A stretch of 7,528 bases of DNA from Bacillota bacterium (GTDB lineage Bacteria > Bacillota > Bacilli > Bacillales_B > DSM-18226), in contig JAUZQA010000197.1 of assembly GCA_030705665.1 (NCBI GenBank), positions 1 through 7,528 on the forward strand, given 5' to 3'. Positions 5,549 to 7,528 of this stretch are shown piece after piece (positions within the stretch are counted from its first letter, which is position 1; each line of letters opens with the position of its first letter). The notes under the pieces were generated by a model. That model worked only from the letters and a program-made list of their open reading frames with translations, ran no database searches and was not told the origin of the DNA. The translations under genes and the position numbers were made by a program.

Positions 5549-7012
5549 ATGAAACATATTTATCAGGATGATAGTTTAACACTTCACACAGATCTTTATC
5601 AAATTAATATGACAGAGACATATTGGAGAGATGGGATACATAATAAGCGGGCTGTCTTTGAATTGTTTTTTCGAAAGCTCCCTTTTGGAAACGGGTATGC
5701 AGTGTTCGCGGGATTAGAGAAAGTAATCCAATTCATTCAAGATTTTCGTTTTACGGATGAAGATATTGAGTATTTAAAAAATGAAGTAGGTTATAAAGAA
5801 GACTTTTTGGATTTTCTAAAAAATTTGCGTTTCACTGGAACCATCCGTGCCATGAGAGAGGGAGAATTGGTTTTTGGAAACGAGCCAATTATCAGGATTG
5901 ATGCCCCGCTTGGTGAGGCCCAATTGATTGAAACAGCTCTGCTTAACATTGTGAATTATCAAACATTAATTGCCACTAAAGCATCACGAATCAAGCAGAT
6001 AGTTGGTGATGAAGTAGCAATGGAATTTGGTTCAAGACGCGCTCAGGAAATGGATGCAGCGATCTGGGGTACAAGAGCAACCTACCTTGCAGGTTTTGAT
6101 GCAACAAGTAATGTACGGGCAGGCAAGTTATTTGGAATTCCAGTTTCAGGCACCCATGCCCACTCAATGGTTCAAGCCTATAAAGATGAATACACTGCGT
6201 TTCATAAGTACGCAGCAGCACATAAGGACTGTGTATTTTTAGTGGATACATATGATACACTGCGGCTCGGTGTACCAAATGCCATCAAGGTGGCAAACGA
6301 GCTTGGCGATAAGATCAATTTTATTGGAATCCGCATTGATAGCGGTGACTTGGCTTATTTATCAAAAGAAGCACGTAAAATGCTCGATGAAGCTGGATAT
6401 AAGAATGCTAAAATTTTTGCATCAAGTGATTTAGATGAGTATACAATTATTAACTTGAAGGCTCAAGGTGCACAAATTGATAGCTGGGGAATTGGGACAA
6501 AGCTAATAACGGCGTTTGATCAGCCTGCACTAGGAGCAGTATACAAAATTGTCGCCATTGAAGATGAAAAAGGAAACATGGAGGATACGATTAAAATCTC
6601 ATCAAATCCAGAAAAGGTAACAACTCCAGGCTTAAAGAAGGTATACCGAATCATTAATAACGTGAACCACCATGCAGAAGGGGATTATATTGCAATGGAG
6701 GAAGAAAAGGTGCCGGAAAAACGGCTGAAAATGTTCCATCCAACGCATACCTACATTAATAAAGTAGTAACCAATTTTTCTGCCCGTGAACTTCACGAGA
6801 AAATTTTTGTGAATGGGGAATTGGTTTATAAAATGCCTCCAATTGAGGAATCACGTGAGTACTTAAAACAAAACCTTGCATTCTTATGGGATGAATACAA
6901 GCGGATTTTGAATCCGGCTGAATACCCTGTTGACCTTAGCAAAAAATGTTGGGATAATAAGCTGGAAAATATCGAAGAAGTCAAAGAAAAAGTCGAAGCC
7001 ATGCGAAGCTAA
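5549..7012 (+). CDS. pncB: Nicotinate phosphoribosyltransferase
   Basis: PncB condenses nicotinate with phosphoribosyl pyrophosphate, coupled to ATP hydrolysis, to form nicotinate mononucleotide for NAD synthesis; its substrate is the product of the preceding pncA. The 487-residue product is close to the 490 of B. subtilis PncB (YueK). Seen: N-terminal LHTDLYQINMTETYW (12-26), the core EFGSRRAQEMDAA (159-171), SGTHAHSMVQAY (200-211) containing H205, which aligns with the ATP-phosphorylated histidine of the family, FLVDTYDTL (230-238), IRIDSGDLAYLS (261-272) and SSDLDEYTI (292-300) of the phosphoribosyl-binding barrel, and GIGTKLIT (314-321). The longer length with the C-terminal extension marks the Bacillus-type subfamily rather than the roughly 400-residue E. 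coli type. It is the second gene of a pncA-pncB unit and is closed by a terminator 8 nt downstream. Confidence 0.96.
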   Translation: MKHIYQDDSLTLHTDLYQINMTETYWRDGIHNKRAVFELFFRKLPFGNGYAVFAGLEKVIQFIQDFRFTDEDIEYLKNEVGYKEDFLDFLKNLRFTGTIRAMREGELVFGNEPIIRIDAPLGEAQLIETALLNIVNYQTLIATKASRIKQIVGDEVAMEFGSRRAQEMDAAIWGTRATYLAGFDATSNVRAGKLFGIPVSGTHAHSMVQAYKDEYTAFHKYAAAHKDCVFLVDTYDTLRLGVPNAIKVANELGDKINFIGIRIDSGDLAYLSKEARKMLDEAGYKNAKIFASSDLDEYTIINLKAQGAQIDSWGIGTKLITAFDQPALGAVYKIVAIEDEKGNMEDTIKISSNPEKVTTPGLKKVYRIINNVNHHAEGDYIAMEEEKVPEKRLKMFHPTHTYINKVVTNFSARELHEKIFVNGELVYKMPPIEESREYLKQNLAFLWDEYKRILNPAEYPVDLSKKCWDNKLENIEEVKEKVEAMRS

Positions 7013-7020
7013 GATAAAGG

Positions 7021-7046
7021 ACGCCTTATTTTAAGGCGTTTTTTTA
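7021..7046 (+). terminator. Intrinsic terminator of pncA-pncB
   Basis: ACGCCTTA (7021-7028) pairs perfectly with TAAGGCGT (7032-7039), with a 3-nt loop and a T-run at 7039-7045. It starts 8 nt after the pncB stop. Confidence 0.95.
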
Positions 7047-7090
7047 TATAAAAAATACGTCTCAGGTCGTAGAATGTTTTCAGATTGTAG

Positions 7091-7105
7091 GTCTATGGAA
7101 TAGAC
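7091..7105. repeat. Perfect inverted repeat upstream of the xpaC-like gene
   Basis: GTCTAT and ATAGAC form a perfect 6-bp inverted repeat around GGA. It lies about 100 bp upstream of the last gene and just upstream of a possible -10 (TATGAT 7118-7123). It may be an operator; no matching regulator can be named and no good -35 accompanies the -10. Confidence 0.35.
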
Positions 7106-7189
7106 GGACAGTTGGTGTATGATGGAGGGAGAAAGAGATTTGAAGAAATGAAACCTCTATGCGAATTTGTTCGTATTATATATATTGTC

Positions 7190-7196
7190 AGGAGGG
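7190..7196 (+). promoter_or_regulatory. Ribosome-binding site fixing the xpaC-like start
   Basis: AGGAGGG lies 8 nt before ATG 7205, an almost ideal SD. The frame is also open back to ATG 7148, which lacks a well-placed SD, so this site selects 7205. Confidence 0.85.
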
Positions 7197-7204
7197 TCTT
7201 TACC

Positions 7205-7528
7205 ATGAACCCATTTTTAGCTTTTTTAATCAAAACATCGATCACTGTTCCGATAATGGCTGTCATAGGTTTGGTAAGTCTTTTTGGATTTCATCAAGGA
7301 TGGCTGTCGTTAGGCATTTCCGCTGTGGGAGGATTGCTAACCTACTGGGTTACTTCCCTTTCTTTAAATCATCGTTTTTTAAAAAAACAGGGATTAACAC
7401 GAAGAGAATATCGCTATATAAAAGGAAATTTGGATGAGGCGAGAGGAAAGGTTATTCGCCTGCATAAATCCTTATTAACGATTCGGCATATACCTTCCAT
7501 CAAGCAACGAGTTGAATTAATAAAGGTC
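7205..7528 (+). CDS. XpaC-like membrane protein, N-terminal part (runs off window)
   Basis: The 108 codons visible start MNPFLAFLIKTSITVPIMAV and continue without a stop to the window edge. Two hydrophobic segments (about residues 5-30 and 34-54) form a membrane hairpin, followed by a basic, probably helical cytoplasmic part with LTRREYRYIKGNLDEARGK (about 64-82) and LLTIRHIPSIKQRVELIK (about 90-107). From memory this arrangement and wording match the XpaC family (named for 5-bromo-4-chloroindolyl phosphate hydrolysis), often found beside TelA/YaaN-type proteins in Bacillaceae; the true biochemical role of the family is not well established. The start at 7205 is chosen from the strong SD. A TelA-like gene just beyond the window would strengthen the call. 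If the family assignment is wrong, it remains a small two-helix membrane protein with a charged tail. Confidence 0.65.
   Translation, partial: MNPFLAFLIKTSITVPIMAVIGLVSLFGFHQGWLSLGISAVGGLLTYWVTSLSLNHRFLKKQGLTRREYRYIKGNLDEARGKVIRLHKSLLTIRHIPSIKQRVELIKV

Noticed and set aside
5991..6434. Short open frames inside pncB
   Set aside because: They overlap conserved pncB core motifs in other frames and have no independent support.
7159..7437. Open frame overlapping the xpaC-like gene in another frame
   Set aside because: It has no SD, and the alternative frame from ATG 7205 has an ideal SD, a membrane hairpin and XpaC-like wording.
1..7528. Insertion sequences, CRISPR arrays, phage attachment sites, origins
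   Set aside because: No transposase or integrase coding, no regularly spaced repeats and no DnaA-box clusters were seen; the tRNA-like element is not flanked by an integrase gene or a visible repeat of its 3' end within the window.

Overview
The window looks like a chromosomal segment from a Firmicute of the family Bacillaceae. All recognisable proteins closely resemble Bacillus proteins: GatB, PutP, DgkB, PncA, PncB and an XpaC-like protein. Ribosome-binding sites are of the strong purine-rich GGAGG type, intergenic DNA is very AT-rich, and intrinsic terminators are short stems followed by T-runs. Species cannot be fixed from the sequence alone.

Layout: gatB (1-1428, +) enters at its first codon and is presumably the last gene of a gatCAB operon; it ends at a strong terminator. 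A gene-free AT-rich stretch (1471-1770) follows, with two near-identical 22-bp operator-like palindromes. Next is a degenerate proline-tRNA-like sequence with anticodon GGG (1771-1844, +). It lies tail-to-tail with putP (1884-3362, -), a sodium/proline symporter with its own terminator, a sigma-A-type promoter, a roughly 180-nt leader and a CodY-like box. Across a divergent intergenic region lies dgkB (3829-4770, +), a soluble diacylglycerol kinase with its own promoter and terminator. The pair pncA (4950-5501) and pncB (5549-7012) follows with an extended -10 promoter and one terminator after pncB. The last gene (7205 onward, +) is the N-terminal part of a membrane-anchored XpaC-like protein that runs off the window.

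Functionally these are housekeeping and metabolic units: glutaminyl/asparaginyl-tRNA formation (GatB), proline uptake (PutP), recycling of diacylglycerol into phosphatidic acid (DgkB), and NAD salvage from nicotinamide to nicotinate mononucleotide (PncA then PncB). No mobile element, CRISPR array or rRNA was seen. The least ordinary part is 1471-1883: the paired palindromes and the proline-tRNA-like element that keeps the proline-recognition bases but has a broken anticodon stem and no encoded CCA, placed next to a proline transporter. As I recall the B. subtilis 168 map, yerO (TetR family) and swrC sit between gatB and dgkB; here that slot is occupied by the tRNA-like element and putP.
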